The translations under genes and the position numbers were made by a program. From positions 5,671,501 to 5,735,500 of the forward strand of contig NZ_CP065410.1 of assembly GCF_020544405.1 (NCBI RefSeq): a stretch of DNA of 64,000 nucleotides, given 5' to 3'. Below are positions 44,870-54,108 of the stretch, piece by piece; position 1 is the stretch's first letter; each line of letters starts with the position of its first letter. The notes under the pieces were generated by a model, which was not told where the DNA came from, did not search any database, and was given only the letters and a program-made list of their open reading frames with translations. The stretch is from Pseudomonas sp. IAC-BECa141 (GTDB lineage: Bacteria; Pseudomonadota; Gammaproteobacteria; Pseudomonadales; Pseudomonadaceae).

Positions 44870-46573
44870 ATGTCCCAAGAATTCGATTACATCATCGTCG
44901 GTGCCGGCTCTGCCGGTAACACCCTGGCGACCCGCCTGACTGAAGACGAAGGCGTCACCGTCCTGCTGCTCGAAGCCGGCGGCCCGGACTACCGTCTCGA
45001 CTTCCGCACGCAAATGCCGGCCGCTCTGGCCTTCCCGCTGCAAGGTCGTCGCTACAACTGGGCGTACGAAACCGATCCAGAGCCACACATGGACGGTCGC
45101 CGGATGGAATGCGGTCGCGGCAAGGGCCTCGGCGGTTCCTCGCTGATCAACGGCATGTGCTACATCCGCGGCAACGCGATGGACTACGACGGCTGGGCGA
45201 AACTGCCAGGCCTGGAAGACTGGACCTACCTCGATTGCCTGCCGTACTTCCGTAAAGCGGAAACCCGCGACATCGGCCCGAACGACTACCACGGTGGCGA
45301 CGGTCCGGTCAGCGTGACCACGCCGAAGGCAGGCAACAACCCGCTGTTCCACGCGATGGTTGAAGCTGGCGTACAGGCCGGTTACCCGCGCACCGAAGAC
45401 TTGAACGGCTACCAGCAGGAAGGTTTCGGCCCGATGGACCGCACCGTGACGCCGAACGGCCGTCGTGCTTCCACCGCCCGGGGTTACCTGGACGTGGCCA
45501 AAAAGCGTTCGACCCTGACCATCGTCACTCACGCCCTGACTGACAAGGTTCTGTTCGAAGGCAAACGTGCCGTTGGCGTGCGTTACCTGGTCGGCGCTGC
45601 CGAAGAGCGCGTTGAAGCCCGTGCCCGCAAGGAAGTCATCGTCTGCTCCGGCGCGATCGCTTCGCCGCAACTGCTGCAACGCTCCGGTGTCGGCCCGGCG
45701 AAACTGCTGGAAAGCCTCGACATCCCGGTCGTTCACGATCTGCCGGGCGTCGGCGAAAACCTGCAGGATCACCTCGAGCTGTACCTGCAATACGCCTGCA
45801 CCCAACCGGTTTCGCTGTACCCGTCGCTGCTCTGGTACAACCAGCCGGCCATCGGTGCCGAGTGGCTGTTCAACGGCACCGGCATCGGCGCCAGCAACCA
45901 GTTCGAAGCCGGCGGTTTCATCCGCACCCGTCCGGAATTCGAATGGCCGAATATCCAGTACCACTTCCTGCCGGTGGCGATTAACTACAACGGCAGCAAC
46001 GGTGTGAAAGAGCACGGTTTCCAGGCGCACATGGGTTCCATGCGTTCGCCGAGCCGCGGTCGCGTCCAGGTCAAATCCAAGGATCCGCGCCAGCACCCGA
46101 GCATCCTGTTCAACTACATGGCCACCGAGCAGGACTGGCAGGAATTCCGTGACGGCATCCGCCTGACCCGTGAAATCATGCAACAGCCTGCACTGGACGC
46201 CTTCCGTGGCCGCGAAATCAGCCCGGGCATCGAAGTGCAAACCGATGAGCAGCTGGACAAGTTCATCCGCGAGCACGCCGAAACCGCGTTCCACCCATCC
46301 TGCTCGTGCAAGATGGGCACCGACGAGATGGCCGTAGTGGACGGCCAGGGCCGCGTGCATGGCATGCAGGGTCTGCGTGTGGTCGATGCTTCGATCATGC
46401 CGATCATCACCACCGGCAACCTGAATGCGCCGACGATCATGATGGCCGAGAAAATCGCCGACAAGATCCGTGGTCGTCAGCCACTGCCGCGCAGCAAGGC
46501 GCCGTACTACGTCGCTGGCGATGCGCCGGTGAAAGGCAAGCCGATGCGTGAAGTGAGCACTGTTGCTCAGTAA
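44870..46573 (+). CDS. betA: Choline dehydrogenase BetA
   Basis: A 567-residue membrane-associated GMC flavoenzyme that oxidises choline to betaine aldehyde. [13 protein letters not shown] binds FAD near residue 12, [15 protein letters not shown] is the GMC signature 1 region and [13 protein letters not shown] signature 2. The catalytic histidine lies in HPSCSCKMG. The start MSQEFDYI at 44870 follows AGAGGGTGCATGCA; a start three residues earlier is possible. It ends the bet operon. Confidence 0.95.
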   Translation: MSQEFDYIIVGAGSAGNTLATRLTEDEGVTVLLLEAGGPDYRLDFRTQMPAALAFPLQGRRYNWAYETDPEPHMDGRRMECGRGKGLGGSSLINGMCYIRGNAMDYDGWAKLPGLEDWTYLDCLPYFRKAETRDIGPNDYHGGDGPVSVTTPKAGNNPLFHAMVEAGVQAGYPRTEDLNGYQQEGFGPMDRTVTPNGRRASTARGYLDVAKKRSTLTIVTHALTDKVLFEGKRAVGVRYLVGAAEERVEARARKEVIVCSGAIASPQLLQRSGVGPAKLLESLDIPVVHDLPGVGENLQDHLELYLQYACTQPVSLYPSLLWYNQPAIGAEWLFNGTGIGASNQFEAGGFIRTRPEFEWPNIQYHFLPVAINYNGSNGVKEHGFQAHMGSMRSPSRGRVQVKSKDPRQHPSILFNYMATEQDWQEFRDGIRLTREIMQQPALDAFRGREISPGIEVQTDEQLDKFIREHAETAFHPSCSCKMGTDEMAVVDGQGRVHGMQGLRVVDASIMPIITTGNLNAPTIMMAEKIADKIRGRQPLPRSKAPYYVAGDAPVKGKPMREVSTVAQ

Positions 46574-46589
46574 GCCGTAACACTCCCCC

Positions 46590-46622
46590 TTGATCGCTTC
46601 CACGTTTTGCGTGGGAGCGATC
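46590..46622. terminator. Hairpin after betA
   Basis: GATCGCTTCCACG-TTTT-GCGTGGGAGCGATC is a long inverted repeat, a lone REP-like arm that probably stops betIBA transcription. It has no long T-tract on the + strand. Confidence 0.6.
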
Positions 46623-46754
46623 AGCTGTTTCCTACACCCCCTCTTCACTTGATCCTACCCCCTCGCAGGCCTACTCTAGTCCTCGCCCAATCGTTTCACC
46701 CCCCTCCCCGCCGCATCCGCTGCGCCGCTGCTCCCATGACAAGGAGGTTCCCTG

Positions 46755-48197
46755 ATGTTCGATTTCCACCCCCAGCTCAAGCAGCGCTTCGCTGCCTTGC
46801 GCACGGGCGCCGAGTTCTTTTCCTTGAGGTATGTCCGCGAGTCCGGCCAGTACCTGTTGGTGCGCAAGAACGTCGCCGAACCGCCGAGCCTGAGCCGCGA
46901 TGAAGGCGCGATGCTCACCGTCCGGGTCAACGGCGTCGAAGCCTATGCCGCGACCAATGACCTGTCGCAACAAGGCCTGCAAGCCGCCCTCGAGCGCGCC
47001 GAACAACAGGCCCGACGGATCAAGCCGCACGCCCTGCTCGACCTGAGCCAGCAGCCGGTGTCCAGCGACCGCGCCGACTACTTTTCACCCAATCTCGAAC
47101 AACCCTTTCCGTCCCTGAGCGAATGCTTCGAGCTGCTCGGCGCGGAATCCGCCTCGGTGCCAAAGGATGAGCGCCTGGTGAATTGGCAAGTGAGCATCGG
47201 CATCACCCACGTCGAACAGATCTACCTGAGCAGCGCCGGCGCCGAATTGCGTCAGGCCCAGCGTTTCGTCTACCCGGGCCTGGACGTCACCGCCTACGAC
47301 GGCAGCGACAGCCAGACCCGCAGCCTCGGCCGCGAGAACTTCGGCCAGCAGGGCGGCGCTGACGTGATCAGCCGTTGCGGCCTGATTGGCGCCGGCCCGC
47401 AAGTCGCCGATCAGGCACTGCAACTGCTGCTCGCGCCGAACACCCCGCAAGGCCCTCGCGACCTGCTGCTGATGCCCGACCAGATGATGTTGCAGATCCA
47501 CGAATCCATCGGCCACCCGCTGGAGCTCGACCGGATCCTCGGCGACGAGCGCAATTACGCCGGCACCAGTTTCGTCAAAGCCTCGGATTTCGGCAGCCTG
47601 CAATACGGCTCGAAACTGCTCAACGTGACGTTCGATCCGGGCATTCCCGAAGAACTGGCGAGTTACGGTCACGATGACGACGGCTCCAGGGCCAGCAAGC
47701 AATTCCTGATTCGCGAAGGCCTGCTGGTCCGGCCGTTGGGCGGTGCCTTGTCGCAGTTCCGCGCGGGTCTGGACGGCGTCGCCAACAGCCGCGCCTGCGG
47801 CTGGAACCGACCGCCGATCGACCGCATGGCCAACCTCAACATCGAGCCGGGCGACCAGCCGCTGGAGCAACTGATCGGCGGTATCGAAAACGGCATCCTG
47901 ATGAGCACCAACCGTTCCTGGTCGATCGACGATGCACGCAACAAATTCCAGTTCGGCTGCGAATGGGGCCAGTTGATCGAAAACGGCGAACTCAAGGGCG
48001 TCGTGAAGAATCCGAACTACCGGGGCATTTCCGCGCATTTCTGGAAGAGCCTGCGCGCCGTCGGCAACGCCGGCACCACCCAGGTGCTGGGCACGCCGAA
48101 CTGCGGCAAGGGCGAACCGAACCAGGTGATCCGCGTCGGCCATGCGTCACCGGCCTGCGTGTTCAGCAATGTTGATGTGTTTGGGGGAGACGCCTGA
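46755..48197 (+). CDS. tldD: TldD-type metalloprotease subunit
   Basis: A 480-residue TldD/PmbA-family protein. The HExxxH zinc motif is in MMLQIHESIGHPLELDRI, found only in the TldD (active) subunit. Later zinc cysteine lies in the GTPNCGKGEP and ACVFSNVDVFG segments. It forms a heterodimer with the next gene product (TldE/PmbA-like) and degrades unfolded peptides. It differs from housekeeping TldD in length and operon; it may be a paralogue. It overlaps the next gene by one base. Confidence 0.85.
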   Translation: MFDFHPQLKQRFAALRTGAEFFSLRYVRESGQYLLVRKNVAEPPSLSRDEGAMLTVRVNGVEAYAATNDLSQQGLQAALERAEQQARRIKPHALLDLSQQPVSSDRADYFSPNLEQPFPSLSECFELLGAESASVPKDERLVNWQVSIGITHVEQIYLSSAGAELRQAQRFVYPGLDVTAYDGSDSQTRSLGRENFGQQGGADVISRCGLIGAGPQVADQALQLLLAPNTPQGPRDLLLMPDQMMLQIHESIGHPLELDRILGDERNYAGTSFVKASDFGSLQYGSKLLNVTFDPGIPEELASYGHDDDGSRASKQFLIREGLLVRPLGGALSQFRAGLDGVANSRACGWNRPPIDRMANLNIEPGDQPLEQLIGGIENGILMSTNRSWSIDDARNKFQFGCEWGQLIENGELKGVVKNPNYRGISAHFWKSLRAVGNAGTTQVLGTPNCGKGEPNQVIRVGHASPACVFSNVDVFGGDA

Positions 48198-49534
48198 TGA
48201 GTATTTCCAAGAACCCGTCCGAGGCGTTCAAGGTGCTGGTCGACTGGCTGCGCGATGCCGTGCGCGAGCCGGAACAGTTCACCCTGAGTTATGACGCCGA
48301 ATCCTCGGCCTTCGTGCGCTTCAACCACGCCAAGGTGCGTCAGGCCGGGCAAGTCCAGCAAGCCGGTATCGGCCTGAAACTGATCGACGACGGTCGTCAT
48401 GCCGACCTGCACATCACGCTGTCCGGTGAGCAGGCCACCGATCTGCAACGCCTCGCCGAAGGCTTGCAGCAACTGCGCGAAACCCTGCCGTTGCTGCCGC
48501 AGGATCCGTACCTGTTGCTCAACCACAACAGCTGGCAGAGCAAGAACGTGCAGGAACATCCGCTGCCGGACACCGAGCAGGTGGTGGCTGAAATTGCCCA
48601 GGCGGCCGAAGGTCTGGATCTGGTCGGCTTCTACGCTGCCGGCCCGATCAGCCGCGGTTTCGCCAGTTCTTCCGGCGCATTCGGCTGGCATCAGGCCAAC
48701 AGCTTCAACTTCGACTTCAGCCTGTTCCACGAAAACGGCGAAGCGGTGAAGGCCAGCTACGCCGGGCACGACTGGAACAGCGAAGACTTCGCCAAACGCA
48801 TCCAGCAGGCCCGCGAGCAACTCGAGTTTCTGGGGCGACCGCTGCGCACCTTGCCGCCCGGTCAATACCGCGCCTATCTGGCGCCGGCGGCCCTGGAAGA
48901 AATCATGGGCATGTTGTGCTGGGGCGGTTTTTCGGCGCAGTCGATTGCCAGCAAGAGCAGCCCGTTGCAGAAGCTGTATGCCGGCGATCAAGCGTTCAGT
49001 CCGCTGGTGTCCCTGGACGAAAAAGTCAGCGACTCGCTGAGCCCGGCGTTCTCCGGCGAAGGTTACCCGCGCAGCGATCTGCGGTTGATCATCGAAGGCA
49101 AGGCAGGTGATCAATTGGTCGGTTCGCGCAGTGCTGCCGAATACGGGCTGACGGCCAACGGCGCCGGTGGTGGCGAATCGCCGAGCGCGCTGAACATGGG
49201 TGCCGGTGATCTGCCGCAGGCCGAGATCCTCAAGCAGTTGGGCACCGGTTTGTACATCAGCAACCTGTGGTACCTGAACTTCTCCGATCAACCGGCGGCG
49301 CGACTGACCGGCATGACCCGGTTTGCCACGTTCTGGGTCGAGAACGGAGAGATTCAGGCGCCGGTCAGCACCATGCGTTTCGACGACAGCGCCTACAGCC
49401 TGCTGGGTTCGCAGCTGGAAGCATTGACCGCCGAGCGGGAATTGCTGCTGTCGGCGAGCACTTACAGCCAGCGCAATACCTCGTCGGCACTGTTGCCGGG
49501 GGCGCTGGTGAGCCGATTGACCCTGACTCTCTAA
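48197..49534 (+). CDS. TldE/PmbA-like partner of TldD
   Basis: A 445-residue PmbA/TldE-family protein without the HExxxH motif, fitting the non-catalytic subunit. Typical segments are QAGIGLKLIDDGRHADL near the start and the C-terminal GTGLYISNLWYLNFSDQPA. It overlaps the TldD gene by one base (TGATG), so both are co-translated. Confidence 0.85.
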   Translation: MSISKNPSEAFKVLVDWLRDAVREPEQFTLSYDAESSAFVRFNHAKVRQAGQVQQAGIGLKLIDDGRHADLHITLSGEQATDLQRLAEGLQQLRETLPLLPQDPYLLLNHNSWQSKNVQEHPLPDTEQVVAEIAQAAEGLDLVGFYAAGPISRGFASSSGAFGWHQANSFNFDFSLFHENGEAVKASYAGHDWNSEDFAKRIQQAREQLEFLGRPLRTLPPGQYRAYLAPAALEEIMGMLCWGGFSAQSIASKSSPLQKLYAGDQAFSPLVSLDEKVSDSLSPAFSGEGYPRSDLRLIIEGKAGDQLVGSRSAAEYGLTANGAGGGESPSALNMGAGDLPQAEILKQLGTGLYISNLWYLNFSDQPAARLTGMTRFATFWVENGEIQAPVSTMRFDDSAYSLLGSQLEALTAERELLLSASTYSQRNTSSALLPGALVSRLTLTL

Positions 49535-49545
49535 CCTTCCGACCT

Positions 49546-49656
49546 GATCGTTCCCACGCTCTGCGTGGGAATGCAGCCCGGGACGCTCCGCGTCCCAGCC
49601 AAAAGCGGACGCAGAGCGTCCATGGCGGCGTTCCCACGCAGAGCGTGGGAACGATC
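49546..49656. repeat. REPIN (111 bp) before the MFS gene
   Basis: Starts GATCGTTCCCACGCTCTGCG and ends with GCAGAGCGTGGGAACGATC. Variant with CTCTGCG arms and an internal AAAGCGGACGC spacer; same class as 52628. Confidence 0.9.
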
Positions 49657-49680
49657 ATCTTCCAGACAACAAGAGGTTCC

Positions 49681-51108
49681 ATGCCCAACCGCCCGCCACT
49701 CGACGCCATCACCGCCCGCTGGTTGCCGTGGGTCGTCGCCATCGCTTTCTTCATGCAGTCCCTCGACGGCACCATCCTCAACACCGCCCTGCCGGCCATG
49801 GCTCGGGACCTGGCCGAAGACCCGTTGCGCATGCAGGGCGTGATCATCGCCTACATGCTCACCGTGGCCCTGCTGATTCCGGCCTCGGGCTGGATCGCCG
49901 ACCGCTTCGGCACCAAGAAAATCTTCTTCGGCGCGATCCTGCTGTTCAGCCTCGGCTCGCTGCTCTGCGCCTTGTCGAGCAGCCTGAGCATGCTGATCGG
50001 CGCACGCGTGATCCAGGGCCTCGGCGGTGCGCTGATGCTGCCGGTCGGACGCTTGGTGGTGCTGCGCGCCTACCCGCGTTCGGAACTGGTGCGGATCATG
50101 GGCTTCATCACCATTCCCGGCCTGCTCGGTCCGCTGATCGGCCCGACCATGGGCGGCTGGATGGTGGAATACCTGACGTGGCACTGGATCTTCCTGATCA
50201 ACCTGCCGGTCGGCGTCATCGGTTGCTATGCGGTATGGAAATTCATCCCCGACCTGCGCGGCACCGAGCGCACGCGCTTCGACAGTCTGGGATTTCTGCT
50301 GTTCGGTGCGGCGATGGTGCTGATCACCATCGCCATGGAAGGCCTCGGCGAACTGCACCTGCCGCACTTGCGGGTGATGTTGCTGCTGTTCGGCGGCATG
50401 GCGTGTCTGGCGGCGTACTGGTTACGCGCCGGGCACATTGAAAACCCTTTGTTCGCGCCGTCGCTGTTCAAGACCCGCACCTTCGCCGTCGGCATTCTCG
50501 GCAACCTGTTCGCTCGCCTTGGCAGCGGCGCCCTGCCGTTTCTGGTGCCGTTGCTGCTGCAAGTGGCGCTGGGTTATTCGCCGTCCCAGGCCGGGATGAG
50601 CATGTTGCCTTTGGCCGCAGCCGCGATGGTCGCCAAGTGGGGCGCGCGACCGCTGATCGAACGTCTGGGCTATCGCATCGTGCTGACCGGCAACACCCTG
50701 CTTCTGGGAATCATGCTGGCGAGCATGGGTCTGGTCAGCGAGCAGACGCCGTACTGGCTGCTGCTATGCCTGCTGGCGATTCTGGGGGCGATCAACTCGC
50801 TGCAATTCACCGCCATGAACACCGTGACCCTGATCGATCTCGACGACGCCAGCGCCAGCAGCGGCAACAGTTTGCTGTCGGTGGTGGCGCAGTTGTCGCT
50901 GAGCCTGGGCGTGGCCTGCGCCGGTGCGTTGCTCGGCGGCTTTACGGCACAAGTCGGCAATGACGGCGTTGAGACCGTGTTGGGCGCATTTCAGCTAACG
51001 TTCGTGACCGTGGGGATCATGGCGATGCTGGCCGCGACGATTTTCTCGCAGCTATCGAAAGAGGACGGACGGCGTACCAAACGCCGTGAGGAACATATCG
51101 AGCATTGA
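49681..51108 (+). CDS. mdtD: MdtD-like multidrug MFS transporter (DHA2 family)
   Basis: A 475-residue major-facilitator protein with about 14 helices. The DHA2 landmarks are LDGTILNTALPAMARDL near the first helix, GWIADRFGTKKIFF between helices 2 and 3, and LIGARVIQGLGGALMLPVGR. The C-terminus is hydrophilic (KEDGRRTKRREEH). Start MPNRPPLDAI at 49681 after AGAGG. Exports an unknown compound. It lies alone, not with an MdtABC gene set. Confidence 0.85.
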   Translation: MPNRPPLDAITARWLPWVVAIAFFMQSLDGTILNTALPAMARDLAEDPLRMQGVIIAYMLTVALLIPASGWIADRFGTKKIFFGAILLFSLGSLLCALSSSLSMLIGARVIQGLGGALMLPVGRLVVLRAYPRSELVRIMGFITIPGLLGPLIGPTMGGWMVEYLTWHWIFLINLPVGVIGCYAVWKFIPDLRGTERTRFDSLGFLLFGAAMVLITIAMEGLGELHLPHLRVMLLLFGGMACLAAYWLRAGHIENPLFAPSLFKTRTFAVGILGNLFARLGSGALPFLVPLLLQVALGYSPSQAGMSMLPLAAAAMVAKWGARPLIERLGYRIVLTGNTLLLGIMLASMGLVSEQTPYWLLLCLLAILGAINSLQFTAMNTVTLIDLDDASASSGNSLLSVVAQLSLSLGVACAGALLGGFTAQVGNDGVETVLGAFQLTFVTVGIMAMLAATIFSQLSKEDGRRTKRREEHIEH

Positions 51109-51229
51109 CCGGGGTCCGCGTGGCGAGGGAACCGGCCCTCGTCACAGGCTTTGCGTTCGTCCAGAACTTTCGAGGAAAGTGGCCAGAGGCTGCTACACTG
51201 CGCGACATTTTGTTTTGCAGGCCAGTCCC

Positions 51230-52615
51230 GTGACCACCATCGCCACCGCTTTTAATACTTTGCCGCTGTCCGCCGCCATGCTGGCTAACCTCGACTCCCT
51301 CGGTTATGCCCAGATGACGCCGATCCAGGCGCAGAGCTTGCCGGTGATCCTCAAGGGGATGGACCTGATCGCCCAGGCCAAGACCGGCAGCGGCAAGACC
51401 GCCGCGTTCGGTATCGGCCTGCTGAACCCGATCAATCCGCGCTACTTCGGTTGCCAGGCGCTGGTGATTTGCCCGACTCGCGAACTGGCCGACCAGGTCG
51501 CCAAGGAAATCCGTCGTCTGGCCCGTGCCGAAGACAACATCAAGGTCCTGACCCTGTGCGGCGGCGTGTCCTTCGGCCCGCAGATCGGCTCGCTGGAGCA
51601 CGGCGCGCACATCATCGTCGGCACGCCGGGCCGCATCCAGCAGCACCTGCGCAAGGGTTCGCTGGTCCTCGACGGCCTGAACACGCTGATCCTCGACGAA
51701 GCCGACCGAATGCTCGACATGGGTTTCTACGACGCCATCGAAGACATCATCGAGCAGACCCCGGCCCGCCGTCAGACCCTGTTGTTCTCGGCCACCTATC
51801 CGGTGGGCATCAAGCAACTGGCGTCGAAGTTCATGCGTGACCCGCAAACGGTCAAGGCCGAAGCGTTCCACGACGACACCCAGATCGAACAGCGCTTCTA
51901 CGAGATTTCCCCGGAAGAACGCATGAGTGCGGTGACCAAGGTTCTGCACCACTTCCGCCCGGCCTCCACCGTGGCCTTCTGCTTCACCAAGCAGCAAGTG
52001 CAGGAAACCGTCGATCATCTGACCTCCAAAGGCATTTCCGCCGTCGGCCTGCACGGTGATCTGGAACAGCGTGACCGCGATCAGGTGCTGGCGATGTTCG
52101 CCAATCGCAGCACCTCGGTGCTGGTGGCTACCGACGTCGCCGCCCGCGGCCTGGACATCGATTCGCTGGACATGGTGATCAACGTCGAGCTGGCCCGCGA
52201 TTCGGAAATCCACATTCACCGCGTCGGCCGTACCGGTCGTGCCGGCGAGAAAGGCATCGCGGTCAGCCTGGTGGCGCCGTCCGAAGCGCACCGCGCGCAA
52301 GCCATCGAACAATTGCAGAAAACCCCGCTGAACTGGGATCAGTTGGACAACCTCAAGTCCCAGGGCGGTGCCCCGCTGCAACCGCCGATGAGCACGCTGT
52401 GCATCGCTGGCGGGCGCAAGGACAAAGTGCGTCCGGGCGACATTCTCGGCGCACTGACCGGCGAAGCCGGCATTCCGGGCGCTCAGGTCGGCAAGATCGC
52501 GATCTTCGATTTCCAGTCTTACGTGGCGGTTGAACGCACCGTGGTCATGCAGGCGCTGCAGCGTTTGAACAACGGCAAGATCAAGGGCCGTTCGCTGCGC
52601 GTTCGGGTTTTGTAA
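51230..52615 (+). CDS. dbpA: ATP-dependent 23S rRNA helicase DbpA
   Basis: A 461-residue DEAD-box helicase. It has the Q motif (YAQMTPIQAQSLP), AKTGSGKTA, PTRELADQ, the DEAD box (ILDEADRM), SAT, ARGLDIDS and HRVGRTGR. The C-terminal domain (about 385-461) is the DbpA RNA-binding domain that targets hairpin 92 of 23S rRNA (STLCIAGGRKDKVRPGDILG and IFDFQSYVAVER). The start is probably the GTG at 51230, MTTIATAFNTLPLS. It works in 50S subunit assembly. Confidence 0.93.
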   Translation: MTTIATAFNTLPLSAAMLANLDSLGYAQMTPIQAQSLPVILKGMDLIAQAKTGSGKTAAFGIGLLNPINPRYFGCQALVICPTRELADQVAKEIRRLARAEDNIKVLTLCGGVSFGPQIGSLEHGAHIIVGTPGRIQQHLRKGSLVLDGLNTLILDEADRMLDMGFYDAIEDIIEQTPARRQTLLFSATYPVGIKQLASKFMRDPQTVKAEAFHDDTQIEQRFYEISPEERMSAVTKVLHHFRPASTVAFCFTKQQVQETVDHLTSKGISAVGLHGDLEQRDRDQVLAMFANRSTSVLVATDVAARGLDIDSLDMVINVELARDSEIHIHRVGRTGRAGEKGIAVSLVAPSEAHRAQAIEQLQKTPLNWDQLDNLKSQGGAPLQPPMSTLCIAGGRKDKVRPGDILGALTGEAGIPGAQVGKIAIFDFQSYVAVERTVVMQALQRLNNGKIKGRSLRVRVL

Positions 52616-52627
52616 GAACGCTTAAAT

Positions 52628-52739
52628 GATCGTTCCCACGCTCCGCGTGGGAATGCCGCCATGGACGCTCTGCGTCCGCTTTTAAATCGTGACGCGGAGC
52701 GTCACAGGATGCTTTCCCACGCAGAGCGTGGGAACGATC
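52628..52739. repeat. REPIN (112 bp) between dbpA and the flavoprotein gene
   Basis: GATCGTTCCCACGCTCCGCG at the left, TCCCACGCAGAGCGTGGGAA plus CGATC at the right, with GTGACGCGGAGCGTCAC inside. Confidence 0.9.
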
Positions 52740-52767
52740 TGCGTGGTCATTGTGTGAGGACACCGTT

Positions 52768-53946
52768 TTGCGCTCTACCGAAGTCGTGATCATTGGCGCT
52801 GGCGCCGCAGGGTTGATGTGTGCACTGACAGCCGCCGGGCGCGGACGTCAGGTATTGCTGCTCGACCACGCGAACAAGGCGGGCAAGAAAATCCTGATGT
52901 CCGGCGGTGGGCGCTGCAACTTCACCAACATGTACACCGAACCGAGCAATTTCCTCTCGCAGAATTCGCACTTCTGCAAATCCGCGCTGGCCCGCTACAC
53001 CCAGTGGGATTTCATCGGCATGGTCGCCAAGCACGGCGTGCCGTATCACGAGAAGAAACTCGGTCAGCTGTTCTGTGATAACAAATCCAGCGACATCCTC
53101 GGCATGCTCCTGGACGAATGCGATCAGGTCGGCGTCAACCTGCACCTCGAAACCTCGATCCAGACCATCGAAAAGGTTGAAGGCGGTTACCTGCTCGACA
53201 CCACACTCGGCCAGATCCAGTGCCAGTCGCTGGTGATCGCCACTGGCGGGCTGTCGATCCCGACGCTGGGCGCCACCGGTTTCGGTTACCAGGTCGCCAA
53301 ACAGTTCGGCCACGAGCTGCTGCCGACCCGCGCCGGGCTGGTGCCGTTCACCATCACCGATCAGCTCAAGGAGTTGTGCACCGAGCTGTCCGGCACCTCG
53401 GTGGATTGTCTGGTCAGCTGCAACGACCAGAGCTTTCGCGAGAACATCCTGTTCACTCACCGTGGCCTCAGCGGCCCGGCAATTCTGCAGATTTCCTCGT
53501 TCTGGGAGCCGGGCGACACAGTCGAGATCAACCTGCTGCCCGATCACGACGCCGCAAGCTGGCTGCAACAGCAGACCGCCGAGCGTCCGAACAGCGAACT
53601 GAAAACCCTGCTCGGCGAAATCTTCACCAAGAAGATGGCCAACCTGCTGGCGGACAACTGGTTCGTCTCCAAACCGATGAAGCAGTACACCCACGCCGAA
53701 CTGGCGGACATCGCGCAGAAACTCGGCAGCTGGAAAGTCGTCCCGGCCGGCACCGAAGGCTACCGCACCGCCGAGGTAACGCTGGGTGGCGTCGACACCC
53801 GCGAAGTCTCGTCCAAGACCATGGAATCGCTGAAAAGCCCGGGCCTGTACTTCGTTGGCGAAGTGCTGGATGTCACCGGGCATCTGGGCGGATTCAACTT
53901 CCAGTGGGCCTGGGCCTCTGGCTACGCCGCCGCGCAGTACGTCTGA
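52768..53946 (+). CDS. HI0933/BaiN-family NAD(P)/FAD-dependent flavoprotein
   Basis: A 392-residue flavoprotein of the YhiN/HI0933 family. Dinucleotide motif GAGAAGLMCALTAAGRG at the N-terminus, then the family-specific GKKILMSGGGRCNFTNM, an inserted domain, and the ending LYFVGEVLDVTGHLGGFNFQWAWASGYAA. The start is probably TTG at 52768 (MRSTEVVII) with GAGGA 7 bp upstream. Reaction not known with certainty; related BaiN enzymes reduce steroid double bonds. Confidence 0.85.
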   Translation: MRSTEVVIIGAGAAGLMCALTAAGRGRQVLLLDHANKAGKKILMSGGGRCNFTNMYTEPSNFLSQNSHFCKSALARYTQWDFIGMVAKHGVPYHEKKLGQLFCDNKSSDILGMLLDECDQVGVNLHLETSIQTIEKVEGGYLLDTTLGQIQCQSLVIATGGLSIPTLGATGFGYQVAKQFGHELLPTRAGLVPFTITDQLKELCTELSGTSVDCLVSCNDQSFRENILFTHRGLSGPAILQISSFWEPGDTVEINLLPDHDAASWLQQQTAERPNSELKTLLGEIFTKKMANLLADNWFVSKPMKQYTHAELADIAQKLGSWKVVPAGTEGYRTAEVTLGGVDTREVSSKTMESLKSPGLYFVGEVLDVTGHLGGFNFQWAWASGYAAAQYV

Positions 53947-53967
53947 TCCAAAGCCATATACAAAACC

Positions 53968-53993
53968 CTGTGGGAGCGAGCTCGCTCCCACAG
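53968..53993. repeat. Single REP palindrome
   Basis: CTGTGGGAGCGAG directly joined to CTCGCTCCCACAG, a perfect 26-bp palindrome without the usual loop. It lies between the flavoprotein and the YccS-like gene. Confidence 0.9.
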
Positions 53994-54108
53994 TGGTATG
54001 TGGTGCATGAAAGGAACACTTTTTGCTGTCAGATGTGATCGGCGCCATTGCGTCGGCGTCATTACTGGCTCAATTTAGCGGCATCGCCTCGGAAGGCCTT
54101 CGCACTTC

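Noticed and set aside
46597..46622. REPIN after betA
   Set aside because: Only one hairpin is present and its arms differ (GCTTCCACG); treated as a terminator-like remnant.
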